A stretch of DNA of 64,000 nt, taken from positions 4,860,001 to 4,924,000 of the forward strand of contig NZ_LR813084.1 in the NCBI RefSeq assembly GCF_903815225.1. The letters run 5' to 3'. The notes below the pieces were generated by a model. It did not search any database. It saw only the letters and a list, made by a program, of their open reading frames with translations, and had not been told where the DNA came from. The translations under genes and the position numbers were made by a program. This document shows positions 17,997 to 26,552 of this stretch, in pieces. The DNA comes from Delftia tsuruhatensis (lineage in GTDB: Bacteria > Pseudomonadota > Gammaproteobacteria > Burkholderiales > Burkholderiaceae_C). Each line of letters starts with the position of its first letter. Position 1 is the first letter of the stretch.

Positions 17997-19016
17997 ATGA
18001 AAGCCATCGGATACCAGAAACCCCAACCCATCAGCCAGCCCGACGCACTGATGGACATCACCCTGCCCGAGCCCGTGGCCACCGGCCGCGACCTGCTGGT
18101 GCGGGTCCACGCCGTGTCGGTCAACCCGGTCGATACCAAGGTACGGGCCGGCAGCGCGCCGGCCGAAGGCCAGGACTACAAGGTGCTGGGCTGGGACGCC
18201 AGCGGCATCGTCCAGGCGGTGGGACCCGAAGTGACGCTGTTCCAGCCCGGCGACCGGGTCTGGTATGCGGGCTCCATCGCGCGGCCGGGCACCAACAGCG
18301 AGCTGCACCTGGTGGATGAGCGCATCGTGGGCCATGCCCCGCGCTCGCTGGATTTCGCCCAGGCGGCCGCCCTGCCGCTGACCGCCATCACCGCCTGGGA
18401 GATGCTGTTCGACCGCCTGGGCATCGCGCCCGGCAAGCAGCCCGGCGGCAAGACGCTGCTGATCGTCGGCGCCTCGGGCGGCGTGGGCTCCATCCTCACG
18501 CAGCTGGCGGCGCGCCTGACCAGCCTGACGGTCATCGGCACGGCCTCGCGGCCCGAGACCCAGGCCTGGGTCAGGGAACTGGGTGCCCACCATGTCATAG
18601 ACCACAGCCGCCCCATCGCCGGGGAGTTGCGCCGCATCGGCTTTCCCGCCGTGGACTACATCGTCAGCCTGACGCAGACCGACCAGCACTATGCGCAGAT
18701 CGTGGAGGCCATCGCACCCCAGGGCAAGTTCGGCCTCATCGATGACCCGGCCTCGCTGGATGCCACCGCGCTCAAGCGCAAGTCCGTGTCCCTGCACTGG
18801 GAGCTGATGTTCACCCGCTCCCTGTTCGGCACCCAGGACATGCAGGGCCAGCACCGCATGCTCGAGGAGATCGCCGCCCTGGTCGATGCGGGTCTGATCC
18901 GCACCACGCTGGCCGAGCGCTTCGGCACCATCAATGCCGCCAACCTCCGGCGCGCCCACGCCCTGATCGAATCGGGCAAGGCGCGCGGCAAGGTGGTGCT
19001 GGAAAACTGGGACTGA
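17997..19016 (+). CDS. Zinc-type alcohol dehydrogenase-like protein (MDR superfamily)
   Basis: A 339-residue medium-chain dehydrogenase/reductase. The N-terminal catalytic domain contains VHAVSVNPVDTKVR and VLGWDASGIV. The nucleotide-binding GxGxxG-like motif is LIVGASGGVGSILTQLAA, and ALPLTAITAWEMLFDRL precedes it. It belongs to the quinone-oxidoreductase-like zinc-binding alcohol dehydrogenase family, probably NADPH-dependent. The family normally starts with MKAIGYQ, hence the start at 17997; ATGs at 17958 and 17961 have a better ribosome binding site (AGGA) and would add about 12 residues. No operon partners. Confidence 0.8.
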   Translation: MKAIGYQKPQPISQPDALMDITLPEPVATGRDLLVRVHAVSVNPVDTKVRAGSAPAEGQDYKVLGWDASGIVQAVGPEVTLFQPGDRVWYAGSIARPGTNSELHLVDERIVGHAPRSLDFAQAAALPLTAITAWEMLFDRLGIAPGKQPGGKTLLIVGASGGVGSILTQLAARLTSLTVIGTASRPETQAWVRELGAHHVIDHSRPIAGELRRIGFPAVDYIVSLTQTDQHYAQIVEAIAPQGKFGLIDDPASLDATALKRKSVSLHWELMFTRSLFGTQDMQGQHRMLEEIAALVDAGLIRTTLAERFGTINAANLRRAHALIESGKARGKVVLENWD

Positions 19017-19036
19017 GCCATGCCGTGGGTGCGAAC

Positions 19037-19049
19037 GGCCGCAGCGGCC
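19037..19049. terminator. Short hairpin between convergent genes
   Basis: GGCCGCAGCGGCC is fully self-complementary around its centre and lies in the 49-base gap between two converging genes. There is no T-run, so this is at best a weak bidirectional terminator. Confidence 0.3.
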
Positions 19050-19065
19050 CTGGCAGCGGATGTCC

Positions 19066-19623
19066 CTACGGGATCAGCTGGCAGGCGACCGAGGCATTGA
19101 ATCGCAGGCCCTTGCCCCCGGCGCCCACCGCCAGTTCATCGGCCGAGCCAACCAGCAAGGTGGTCTTCTTGCCGGTCGCCTTGAAATAGGAAGGCTCGTC
19201 CGTATTGGCCTGCTCATCGATCTGCCTGACGCCCAGCTTTCTGGCCAGTTGCTTGCCCGATTGCTTCTTCAGATAGGCCACGGCCTTTTTCTCCCCATCG
19301 GCATCGGTGACCAAGGCGGCCACGACTTCATCCCCGAAAAGCGAGACAGCCGGCGCATTCGCGGGGGGCAGGAAAATGCCATCACGCCCCTTTCGCATGC
19401 CAAAGGCCTCCCATCGCGCCTCGACCGCCCTGGCATCGAATGCCGCGCCCGGCCTGCACGACAGAATGGCCTCCATCTGCTGCACAGCCTGCGCATAGGG
19501 ATCGATCTGCCTGGAGCCTCCCTGGCCCGCATCCGCCACGGACGATGGCTTGCCTTGCGCAAACGACGCCATGCAGGCCATTGCCAACCCACCGGCCACC
19601 ACCAAATTCCTGAATACAGACAT
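19066..19623 (-). CDS. Secreted hypothetical protein
   Basis: A 185-residue protein that I do not recognise. MSVFRNLVVAGGLAMACMASFAQG is a clear Sec signal peptide. The mature chain has two Cys (LSCRPG near the start and VACQLIP at the end), which could form a disulfide in the periplasm. The start at 19623 has GGAAGG at good spacing; a TTG 12 bases upstream is less likely. The gene is monocistronic, downstream of a LysR gene on the same strand. Confidence 0.65.
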   Translation of the reverse strand: MSVFRNLVVAGGLAMACMASFAQGKPSSVADAGQGGSRQIDPYAQAVQQMEAILSCRPGAAFDARAVEARWEAFGMRKGRDGIFLPPANAPAVSLFGDEVVAALVTDADGEKKAVAYLKKQSGKQLARKLGVRQIDEQANTDEPSYFKATGKKTTLLVGSADELAVGAGGKGLRFNASVACQLIP

Positions 19624-19646
19624 ATTGCCTTCCAATGAATTTCACC

Positions 19647-19693
19647 ATTCGCCGGTCAATGCCAATGCAATGCCCATTCAATGGCCGGCGAAT
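19647..19693. repeat. Inverted repeat and CATT-rich tract upstream of the secreted protein
   Basis: ATTCGCCGG (19647-19655) and CCGGCGAAT (19685-19693) are perfectly complementary with 29 bases between. Beyond it, 19723-19763 is a run of CATTCA/CCCATTCA-like units. The gap (19624-19784) also carries the promoter of the secreted protein gene. Loop length and absence of a T-run argue against a terminator. Confidence 0.35.
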
Positions 19694-19784
19694 CCTACTA
19701 CACCGCAATGGCCCAATCCCACCGGCCATTCATTCATTCAATCACCCATTCACCCATTCGGCATGGCGCATGGCCCTGTTCAGA

Positions 19785-20684
19785 TCAGCGCCGGCCATGC
19801 ACCTCCAGCAGGCACTGCCGCAGGGCCTCGGCCGTGGGGCCGAGCACACGGTCGCGCCGCTGCAGCAGCCCCAGCGTGCGCCAGACATCCGGGGCCGTCA
19901 GCGGGACCGCGCAGACCTGCGCGTGGTCCGACCGCAGCGCCATCTGCGGAATGGTGGCCAGGCCCAGGCCCGCCTCCACCAGCGCCAGGGCTCCGGCGAC
20001 ATGGTTGCATTCGTACCATGCCACCGGCCTGTCGGCGAACCCGGCCATCACCTGGTCCAGCAGCATGCGGTTGCCGCTGTGGTGCGATACGGAGACCAGT
20101 CGCAGTCCGGCCAGTTCCGCCCATGGCACCTGCTCACGCGTGGCCCAGGGATGGCTGCGCGGCATGGCCAGCACATAGCGCTCGCGCGTCAGCGCCTCGA
20201 AGTGCAGCGACGACTCCTGGCTGCCCGTGAAGCTCAGGCCGAAATCGGCATCGCCCCGCAGCACGGCATCCAGCACCTGCTGCGCGCCTTCGTCGATGAC
20301 GTGGACCTGGACCTCGGGCTGGGCCGACGCGAATGTCCGCAGCACGGGCGGCAGCAGATTGGTGGCCACCGAGGGAATGCAGGCGATGGTCACGCGGCCG
20401 CGTCGCAATTTCACCTGGTCGTCCACCCGCTGGACGGCCTCGTCCAGGCCCGCCAGGGCCCTGCGCGCCTCCTGCAGGAACTCATGGCCCACCGCCGTCA
20501 ACTCCACATGCCGGGTCGTGCGCTCCAGCAGGCGGGCGCCCAGGGCCGCCTCCAGCCGCTCCACGCGCCGGCTCAGGGCCGGGGGCGACAGGAACAGGGA
20601 CTCCGCCGCCAGGCGAAAGCTCGCCTTGTCGGCCGTGGCCACGAAGGCGACCAGCTCACCCAGATCGAATTTGATGCGCTGCAT
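19785..20684 (-). CDS. LysR family transcriptional regulator
   Basis: A 299-residue LysR regulator. The HTH is around FRLAAESLFLSPPALSRRVERLEAALG and the effector domain starts at RVTIACIPSVATNLLPPVL. It is divergent from the Bug receptor that begins the catBC-containing run, making it the natural candidate regulator of that run; muconate or a related acid would be a reasonable inducer, but this is inference. The effector domain is not obviously of the CatR/BenM type. Confidence 0.85.
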   Translation of the reverse strand: MQRIKFDLGELVAFVATADKASFRLAAESLFLSPPALSRRVERLEAALGARLLERTTRHVELTAVGHEFLQEARRALAGLDEAVQRVDDQVKLRRGRVTIACIPSVATNLLPPVLRTFASAQPEVQVHVIDEGAQQVLDAVLRGDADFGLSFTGSQESSLHFEALTRERYVLAMPRSHPWATREQVPWAELAGLRLVSVSHHSGNRMLLDQVMAGFADRPVAWYECNHVAGALALVEAGLGLATIPQMALRSDHAQVCAVPLTAPDVWRTLGLLQRRDRVLGPTAEALRQCLLEVHGRR

Positions 20685-20701
20685 GCAACAGTCACTTCAT
20701 A

Positions 20702-20711
20702 AATTGCAATT
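20702..20711. promoter_or_regulatory. AATTGCAATT palindrome in the LysR/Bug divergent region
   Basis: A perfect 10-base palindrome 18 bases upstream of the LysR ATG, in a 102-base AT-rich divergent gap. LysR autoregulatory sites usually lie here. Confidence 0.35.
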
Positions 20712-20786
20712 CACAGAATAGTACCCGCTGCATAGGATGGCGACCTTTGCAAGGCCGGCAATGCTGCGGCCACTGATGGAGACAAT

Positions 20787-21761
20787 ATGCAAAATCGCCA
20801 CCTGACCCTGGCCGGCGCACTGGTCGCCGGCCTGTTTCTCGCCCTGGGCGCCGCCCGTGCGCAGGATTTCCCCCCCAAGAAGCCCGTGACGATGGTGGTG
20901 GGCTTCGCCGCAGGCGGCTCGGCCGACATCGCGGCGCGCATCATCGCCAAGAAGCTGGGCGAGAACATCGGCCAGAGCGTGGTGGTCGAGAACAAGCCCG
21001 GCGCGGGCGGCAACCTGGCGCACACCCAGGTCGCCAACGGCGCGGCCGACGGCTCCGTGCTGCTGTTCGGCTCCATCGGTCCGCTGAGCATCGCCCCGCA
21101 CTTCATGAAGGTCAGCTACGACCCGCTCAAGGACCTGGCTCCCATCACCATGGGCGTCACCTTCCCCAACGTGCTGGTGGTGCCGGCAAGCACGGGCATC
21201 AAGACGCTGGGCGAGTTCGTGGCCAAGGCCAGGCGCGAACCCGGCAAGCTCGACTTCGCCTCCACCGGCCCCGGCTCCGCGGCCCACCTGGCCGGCGAAC
21301 TGCTCAACGACGTGGCCCGGATCGACACCGTGCACGTTCCCTACAAGGGCGGCGCCCCGGCACTGCAGGACGTGCTGGGCGGCCGCGTGACCTCGTTCTA
21401 TGCCGCGCCGCCCACGGCATTGCCCCATATCGAGTCGGGCAAGCTCATCCCGCTGGCCACGACCGGCCTGGCCCGCCCTGCCTATCTGCCCAACGTGCCT
21501 ACCGTGGCCGAGAGCTTCCCGGGCTTCAACGCGACCAACTGGTACGCCTTCGTGGCCTCGGCAAAGACCCCCAAGCCCTTGCTGGACCGCTGGAACACCG
21601 AACTCGTCAAGGTGCTCAACACCCCCGAGGTCCGGGACAACCTGCTCAAGCACGGACAGACGGCCGCTCCCGGCAGCCGCGAGGAGCTGGGCCAGTTCAT
21701 CGCGGCAGAGAACGCCAAGTGGAGCCGGATCATCCGCGAACGCAAGATCACGGCCGACTGA
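20787..21761 (+). CDS. Bug/TctC family receptor
   Basis: A 324-residue receptor with signal peptide MQNRHLTLAGALVAGLFLALGAARA. Bug signatures: VGFAAGGSADIAARI, VVENKPGAGGNLA, HVPYKGGAPALQD and PNVPTVAESFPGFN. First gene of a plus-strand run leading to catB and catC, and divergent from a LysR gene. It is probably a periplasmic scavenger of an aromatic-derived or dicarboxylic acid. Confidence 0.9.
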   Translation: MQNRHLTLAGALVAGLFLALGAARAQDFPPKKPVTMVVGFAAGGSADIAARIIAKKLGENIGQSVVVENKPGAGGNLAHTQVANGAADGSVLLFGSIGPLSIAPHFMKVSYDPLKDLAPITMGVTFPNVLVVPASTGIKTLGEFVAKARREPGKLDFASTGPGSAAHLAGELLNDVARIDTVHVPYKGGAPALQDVLGGRVTSFYAAPPTALPHIESGKLIPLATTGLARPAYLPNVPTVAESFPGFNATNWYAFVASAKTPKPLLDRWNTELVKVLNTPEVRDNLLKHGQTAAPGSREELGQFIAAENAKWSRIIRERKITAD

Positions 21762-21801
21762 TACGGCGCGACATCCCCCATAACAAGACAGGAGACAAGA
21801 C

Positions 21802-22623
21802 ATGACCGCCTTCCACCTTTTCCATCGCCCCTTCTCTGCCCTGCGCCGCCGCACCCTCGGGGCGCTGCTGGGCGGCGCCCTCGGCCTGGGCCTGGCTCTG
21901 GGCAGCGCCCAGGCGGCCGAGATCCGTGTCGTGACCTCGGGCGGTTTCTCGGCCGCCTACGACCAGCTCGTGCCCCTGTACGAGCAGGCCACGGGCCACA
22001 AGGTCACCACCGCGCGCGGTGCCTCCATCGGCAACGCCCCCGACTCCATTCCCAGTCGCATGGCGCGCGGCGAGCAGTTCGACGTGGTCATCCTCGCGGA
22101 CTCGGCCCTGGACCAGCTGGTCTCCCAGGGCAAGGTACAGGCCGGCAGCCGCGTGGACCTGGCCCGTTCCATGATCGGCATGAGCGTGCGCAAGGGCACG
22201 CCCAAGCCCGACATCAGCAGCGTGGAGGCGCTCAGGCAGACCCTGCTGGATGCGCGCTCGATCGCCTATTCGGCCAGTGCCAGCGGCACCTACCTGTCCA
22301 ACGAACTGTTCCCCCGGCTGGGCGTCGCGGAGCAGATGAAGGGCAAGGCCACGAAGATCTACAGCGAGCGCGTGGGTGCCGTGGTGCTGCGCGGTGATGC
22401 GGAGATCGGCTTCCAGCAGGTCAGCGAGCTTCTTCCCTTCAAGGAACTGGAATTCGTGGGCCCCCTGCCCGATGAAGTCCAGCAGCGGGTGTTCTTCTCG
22501 GCAGGCGTGGCCGTGGGCGCACAGGACCCCGAGGCAGCTCGCCACCTGATCCGCTTCCTCGCGGCACCGGCGGCAGCGCCCATCGTGCGCAGCACCGGCA
22601 TGGAACCGCCCGCCACGCGCTGA
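21802..22623 (+). CDS. ModA-like extracellular solute-binding protein
   Basis: A 273-residue exported binding protein of the ModA (PBP type 2) fold. The signal peptide ends near GSAQAAE. The mature protein starts IRVVTSGGFSAAYDQLVPLYEQATGHKV and contains the family's SRMARGEQFDVVILAD and SASGTYLSNELFPRLG segments. True ModA binds molybdate, but no modB or modC follows, and relatives in catabolic operons bind organic ligands. It lies 40 bases after a Bug gene and before a porin, so an uptake role in the same operon is likely. Confidence 0.75.
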   Translation: MTAFHLFHRPFSALRRRTLGALLGGALGLGLALGSAQAAEIRVVTSGGFSAAYDQLVPLYEQATGHKVTTARGASIGNAPDSIPSRMARGEQFDVVILADSALDQLVSQGKVQAGSRVDLARSMIGMSVRKGTPKPDISSVEALRQTLLDARSIAYSASASGTYLSNELFPRLGVAEQMKGKATKIYSERVGAVVLRGDAEIGFQQVSELLPFKELEFVGPLPDEVQQRVFFSAGVAVGAQDPEAARHLIRFLAAPAAAPIVRSTGMEPPATR

Positions 22624-22782
22624 ACCCGCCTTCAGAAGCAGGCGGCGGCGCCCGGCAAGCAACAGCCACGGCAACCGCCGCCAGTTCGATACCGCAGCAG
22701 ACACGGAACCACCAGACGCGCGTGCACCCGCGGTGCCGTGCGGCTTTGCTGCGCCCCTCCCCCGCTCCTCCTCCCCCAAGCC

Positions 22783-23859
22783 ATGTCCCTCAGATTCCTG
22801 GCGTTGACCGCCGCCCTCTCGGTGCCCATTGCCGCGCCCCTTGCCGCGCAGGCACAGACCAGCCTGACGCTGTACGGCATTGCCGATGCCGGCCTGCGCT
22901 ACGGCCAGGGCCTGAGCGCCGCCAATGCGCCGGCCGCCACCTCCAGCACCGGGCTGGCCAGTGGCGTCAACACGACCAGCCGCTTCGGCCTGCGCGGCCG
23001 CGAAGACCTGGGCGGCGGCCTGTACGCCCTGTTCAATGTCGAGACGGGCCTGAACCTCGACACCGGCACCACGGCCAACGCCGGCAAGTTCTTCGACCGG
23101 GCGGCCATCGTGGGCCTGGGAGGCACCTGGGGCCAGGTCACGGCCGGACGCCAGACCAATCTGCTGGCCGACGCGATCAGCCCCGTCGATGCCGCCGGCA
23201 TGCGCTTTGCCTCCTTCAATCCCAACATCGCCACTGCCGCCCTGAGCAGCCACGGCCTGGGCCTTGAATACGGCACGGCGGGCGCATCCACGGGCTCCTA
23301 CCGGCTGGACAACGCGCTGAAATACACCGGCCGCTTCGGTCCGTGGACGGCGCGCGCCATGTACAGCTTCGGGGAGACCGCCCAGGGTGGCGCGGCCCGC
23401 TCGTCGGCCGGCGCAGGCCTCTCCTACACGAGCAATCCCTGGACCGTCTCGGGCGCCTTCCAGCGCTTCAGGACATCGGACCGGCTGACGCTGGAGGCCG
23501 CGACCCTGGGGGCGGCCTACCAGGCGGGAAGCCTGCGCCTGGCGCTGAACACGGCACGCAGCGACGGCCAGACCTCCGCCACCAGCCGCACGGTGCAGCG
23601 CGTGCATTCGGCAGGTGTCACATGGGCGGCGACGCGCACCGTGGACCTGACCGCCGCCCTCTACCGCGTGGACCGCGAGCGCAGCGGCAAGGCCTCCGAC
23701 GGCTACACGCGCGCCCTGCTGTTCGCCGAGTACAAGCTGTCCAAGCGCAGCAAGCTCTATGCCGAACTGGACCGCACCCGCTGGAGTGGTGGCTACCAGG
23801 GGCCACAGGGCAAGAGCCAGGCCACGGGCCTCACCACGGGACTGGTGCACCATTTCTGA
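22783..23859 (+). CDS. Gram-negative porin (Omp32-like)
   Basis: A 358-residue outer-membrane trimeric-type porin. The signal peptide is MSLRFLALTAALSVPIAAPLAAQAQ, the mature start is SLTLYGIADAGLRYG, and the C-terminus is the expected aromatic-ending beta strand (LTTGLVHHF). Beta-strand periodicity continues throughout, with the family's SRFGLRGREDLGGGLYALFNVE and RAAIVGLGGTWGQVTAGRQ. Located between solute-binding genes and catB, it may be the outer-membrane entry for the same anionic substrate. The start follows a plausible spacer; an upstream ATG at 22738 adds an unlikely leader. Confidence 0.9.
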   Translation: MSLRFLALTAALSVPIAAPLAAQAQTSLTLYGIADAGLRYGQGLSAANAPAATSSTGLASGVNTTSRFGLRGREDLGGGLYALFNVETGLNLDTGTTANAGKFFDRAAIVGLGGTWGQVTAGRQTNLLADAISPVDAAGMRFASFNPNIATAALSSHGLGLEYGTAGASTGSYRLDNALKYTGRFGPWTARAMYSFGETAQGGAARSSAGAGLSYTSNPWTVSGAFQRFRTSDRLTLEAATLGAAYQAGSLRLALNTARSDGQTSATSRTVQRVHSAGVTWAATRTVDLTAALYRVDRERSGKASDGYTRALLFAEYKLSKRSKLYAELDRTRWSGGYQGPQGKSQATGLTTGLVHHF

Positions 23860-23869
23860 CGGCCCCAGG

Positions 23870-23889
23870 GCGGCCCCAAGAGGGGTCGC
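23870..23889 (+). terminator. Hairpin after the porin gene
   Basis: GCGGCCCC and GGGGTCGC pair around AAGA (one G-U pair in RNA), 11 bases after the porin stop. There is no T-run. It may separate porin transcription from catB or act as a processing/stabilising hairpin. Confidence 0.4.
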
Positions 23890-23896
23890 ATGCGAA

Positions 23897-23918
23897 ATCA
23901 TCGATTCAATCGAATGAT
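23897..23918. promoter_or_regulatory. Dyad upstream of catB
   Basis: ATCAT (23897-23901) and ATGAT (23914-23918) flank the perfect odd palindrome TCGATTCAATCGA (23901-23913). AT-rich sequence follows up to the catB start. This looks like a regulator site plus promoter, suggesting that catB has its own control separate from the upstream uptake genes. Confidence 0.45.
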
Positions 23919-23971
23919 TCCTCATAAATAAATCAATGGATCAACGCAATGCATGCCACTACGCTTGCGGC

Positions 23972-25159
23972 ATGCAAGACCGTTTCCTGATCGAGCGCAT
24001 CGAGGCGCGGATCCTCGACATCCCTACCATCCGGCCGCACAAGCTGTCGTTCGGGGCCATCAGCCGGCAAAGCCCGGTGATCGTGCAGCTGTGGCTGCGC
24101 AACGGCGCCACGGGTTTCGGCGAGGCCGCCACCATCGGCGGCCCGTCGTGGAACGAGGAGTCGCCCGAGAGCATCCACCACGCCGTCACCAACCACCTGG
24201 CGCCGGCCCTGATCGGCCAGGACGGCGCGCGCTTCGAGGCCTGCCTGTCGCGCATGGACCTGGCCTGCAAGGGCAATGCCTTCGCCAAGAGCGCCGTCGA
24301 GATCGCCCTGCTGGACGCCGTGGCCCGCAGCCTGGAGCTGCCCCTGTGGCAACTGCTGGGCGGCAAGCAGCGCGACAGCCTGCCCCTGGCCTGGACCCTG
24401 GCCAGCGGCGACATCGAGCGCGACCTGGCCGAGGCCCATCTGCGCCTGGAGCAAAAGCGCCACCGCATCTTCAAGATGAAGATCGGCGCCCGCACGCCCG
24501 AGGCCGACGTGGCCCATGTGAGCGAGATCGCGCGCGGCCTGCAGGGCCGGGCCACGCTGACCGTGGACGTCAACCAGGCCTGGGACGGCGCCACGGCGCG
24601 GCGCTTCCTGCCGCAGATGATCGAGGCCGGCGTGACCCTGATCGAACAGCCCGTGGCCGGATGGAACGTGCCCGCGCTGCGCGAACTGACCGCCACCTTG
24701 CAGGGCGCCCTGGTCATGGCCGACGAGAGCGTGTGCACGCCCTACGACGCCATGCGCCTGGCGCGCGAGCAGGCCTGCCACGTGTTCTCGCTCAAGGTGG
24801 CCAAGCACGGCGGCCTGCTGCGCACGCGCCAGGTCGCGGCCATCGCCCAGGCGGCCGACATCGGCTGGTACGGCGGCACCATGCTGGAGACCTCGATAGG
24901 CTCGGCTGCCTCGGCCCACGTCTTCGCCACGCTGGGCGGACGCCACTACAACTGCGAGCTGTTCGGCCCGCAGCTGCTGGTGGACGACATCGTGGCCGAA
25001 CGCATGCCCATCGGCGACTTCGCGCTGCAACTGCCCGACGGCCCCGGGCTGGGCGTGGAGGTGGACCTGCAACAGCTCGCCCGCTTCGACCGCGCCCTGG
25101 CCGGCCGCCAGCCCCTGCACGTCGACCTGGGCCGCAGCCAGGCTCGGACGACCCCCTGA
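23972..25159 (+). CDS. catB: Muconate cycloisomerase
   Basis: A 395-residue enolase-superfamily enzyme that closes cis,cis-muconate to muconolactone in the beta-ketoadipate pathway. The motifs fit muconate lactonising enzymes: K-x-K in IFKMKIGAR (catalytic Lys about 170), metal ligands Asp about 199 (VDVNQAWD), Glu about 225 (IEQPV) and Asp about 251 (ADES), and the second Lys about 275 in SLKVAKHGG. The start at 23972 begins MQDRFLIERIEARIL; an ATG at 23936 would add 12 residues without a better ribosome binding site. catC follows 29 bases later; catA is not in the window. Confidence 0.9.
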   Translation: MQDRFLIERIEARILDIPTIRPHKLSFGAISRQSPVIVQLWLRNGATGFGEAATIGGPSWNEESPESIHHAVTNHLAPALIGQDGARFEACLSRMDLACKGNAFAKSAVEIALLDAVARSLELPLWQLLGGKQRDSLPLAWTLASGDIERDLAEAHLRLEQKRHRIFKMKIGARTPEADVAHVSEIARGLQGRATLTVDVNQAWDGATARRFLPQMIEAGVTLIEQPVAGWNVPALRELTATLQGALVMADESVCTPYDAMRLAREQACHVFSLKVAKHGGLLRTRQVAAIAQAADIGWYGGTMLETSIGSAASAHVFATLGGRHYNCELFGPQLLVDDIVAERMPIGDFALQLPDGPGLGVEVDLQQLARFDRALAGRQPLHVDLGRSQARTTP

Positions 25160-25188
25160 TTTTCCTTTCCCACCTTCCGGAGACACAA

Positions 25189-25467
25189 ATGCTCTACCTG
25201 GTCCGCATGGATGTGAAGATCCCCCACGACCTGCCCGCCGACGTGGCGGCCGAGATCAAGGCCCGCGAGAAGGCCTATTCCCAGCAACTGCAGCACGACG
25301 GCCGCTGGCCCCACATCTGGCGCGTGGTCGGCGAGTACGCCAACTACAGCGTGTTCGACGTGGCCTCCAACGACGAGCTGCACGAGTTGCTGCAGGGCCT
25401 GCCCCTGTTCCCCTACATGGAGATCCAGGTCACGCCCCTGGCCAGGCACCCGTCGGCCATCGCCTGA
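25189..25467 (+). CDS. catC: Muconolactone delta-isomerase
   Basis: A 92-residue small ferredoxin-fold enzyme of the usual CatC length. It starts MLYLVRMDVKIPHDLPADVA and contains the family's WRVVGEYANYSVFDV and LFPYMEIQVTPLARHP. It moves the double bond of muconolactone to give 3-oxoadipate enol-lactone. A GGAG ribosome binding site lies six bases before the ATG. It forms a pair with catB. Confidence 0.95.
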   Translation: MLYLVRMDVKIPHDLPADVAAEIKAREKAYSQQLQHDGRWPHIWRVVGEYANYSVFDVASNDELHELLQGLPLFPYMEIQVTPLARHPSAIA

Positions 25468-25517
25468 CCACCTGACCACCGACAAGACCACAACACGAGT
25501 TACCGGAGACATTTGAA

Positions 25518-26504
25518 GTGAAACGCCGCTATCTGACCGCCGCCGCCGCAGGCCTGTGCCTGTCCGCCCTCCTGCCCGCCGCCCATGCCCAGGCGCCCGA
25601 GGCCGGCTGGCCCAGCAAGCCCATCCGCTGGATCGTGCCCTTCCCGCCCGGCGGTGCCATGGACGCCATCGCGCGCACCCTGGGCGAGAAGGCCGGCCGC
25701 ACGCTGGGCCAGCCCTTCGTGATCGAGAACCGTCCCGGCGCGGGCGGCAACATCGGTGCCGACTTCGTGGCCAAGCAACCCGGCGACGGCTACACGCTGA
25801 TGATCACCTCCATCGGCATGGCCACGAACAAGCCGCTGTACCGCAAGCTCAGCTACGACCCGATCAAGGACTTCGCCCCCGTGGGCGTGCTGGCCGTGGT
25901 GCCCAACATCCTGGTCACCAACTCCACCCAGCCCAACGTCAGGAGCGTGGCCGACGTGGTCGCCGCCGCCAAGGCCTCGCCCGGCAAGCTGACCTATGCC
26001 TCGGCCGGCAACGGCACCTCCATCCACCTGGCGGGCGAAGTCTTCAACTCGCTGGCCGGCGTGGACATCCTGCACATCCCCTACAAGGGATCGGGCCCGG
26101 CCGTCTCCGACCTGCTCGGCGGACAGGTCAACTACATGTTCGACTCCATCACCTCGGCGCGCCCGCACATCCAGTCGGGCAAGCTGCGTGCCCTGGCCGT
26201 GACCACGGCCAAACGTTCGTCGAGCATGCCCGAGGTGCCCACCATGGAAGAGGCCGGAATCAAGGGCTACGAGGTCTCGCCCTGGTTCGCCGTCTTCATG
26301 CCCGCCAGCACACCACCGGCCATCGTCCGTAAGCTCAACCAGGTCCTGGTCGCCGAGATGAAGCAGCCCGACGTGCTCGAACGCTTCAAGGCCATCGGCG
26401 CCGAGGTCGTGGGCTCCACGCCGGAAGAGGCCGCCAGGCACCTGCAGGCCGAGACCGTGCGCTGGAGCAAGGTGATCACGGAGCGCAACATCAGCATGGA
26501 CTGA
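25518..26504 (+). CDS. Bug/TctC family receptor
   Basis: A 328-residue receptor; the N-terminal KRRYLTAAAAGLCLSALLPAAHAQ is a signal peptide and the start codon is GTG. Bug signatures: VPFPPGGAMDAIAR, VIENRPGAGGNIG, HIPYKGSGPAVSD and PEVPTMEEAGIKGYE. It is 50 bases after catC on the same strand and followed by another Bug gene. Bug genes are frequently found in cat or ben clusters of betaproteobacteria. Confidence 0.9.
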   Translation: MKRRYLTAAAAGLCLSALLPAAHAQAPEAGWPSKPIRWIVPFPPGGAMDAIARTLGEKAGRTLGQPFVIENRPGAGGNIGADFVAKQPGDGYTLMITSIGMATNKPLYRKLSYDPIKDFAPVGVLAVVPNILVTNSTQPNVRSVADVVAAAKASPGKLTYASAGNGTSIHLAGEVFNSLAGVDILHIPYKGSGPAVSDLLGGQVNYMFDSITSARPHIQSGKLRALAVTTAKRSSSMPEVPTMEEAGIKGYEVSPWFAVFMPASTPPAIVRKLNQVLVAEMKQPDVLERFKAIGAEVVGSTPEEAARHLQAETVRWSKVITERNISMD

Positions 26505-26552
26505 GCGCCTTTCTTCCCCCAGAACATCCCATAACACCACGAGGAGACAAAC

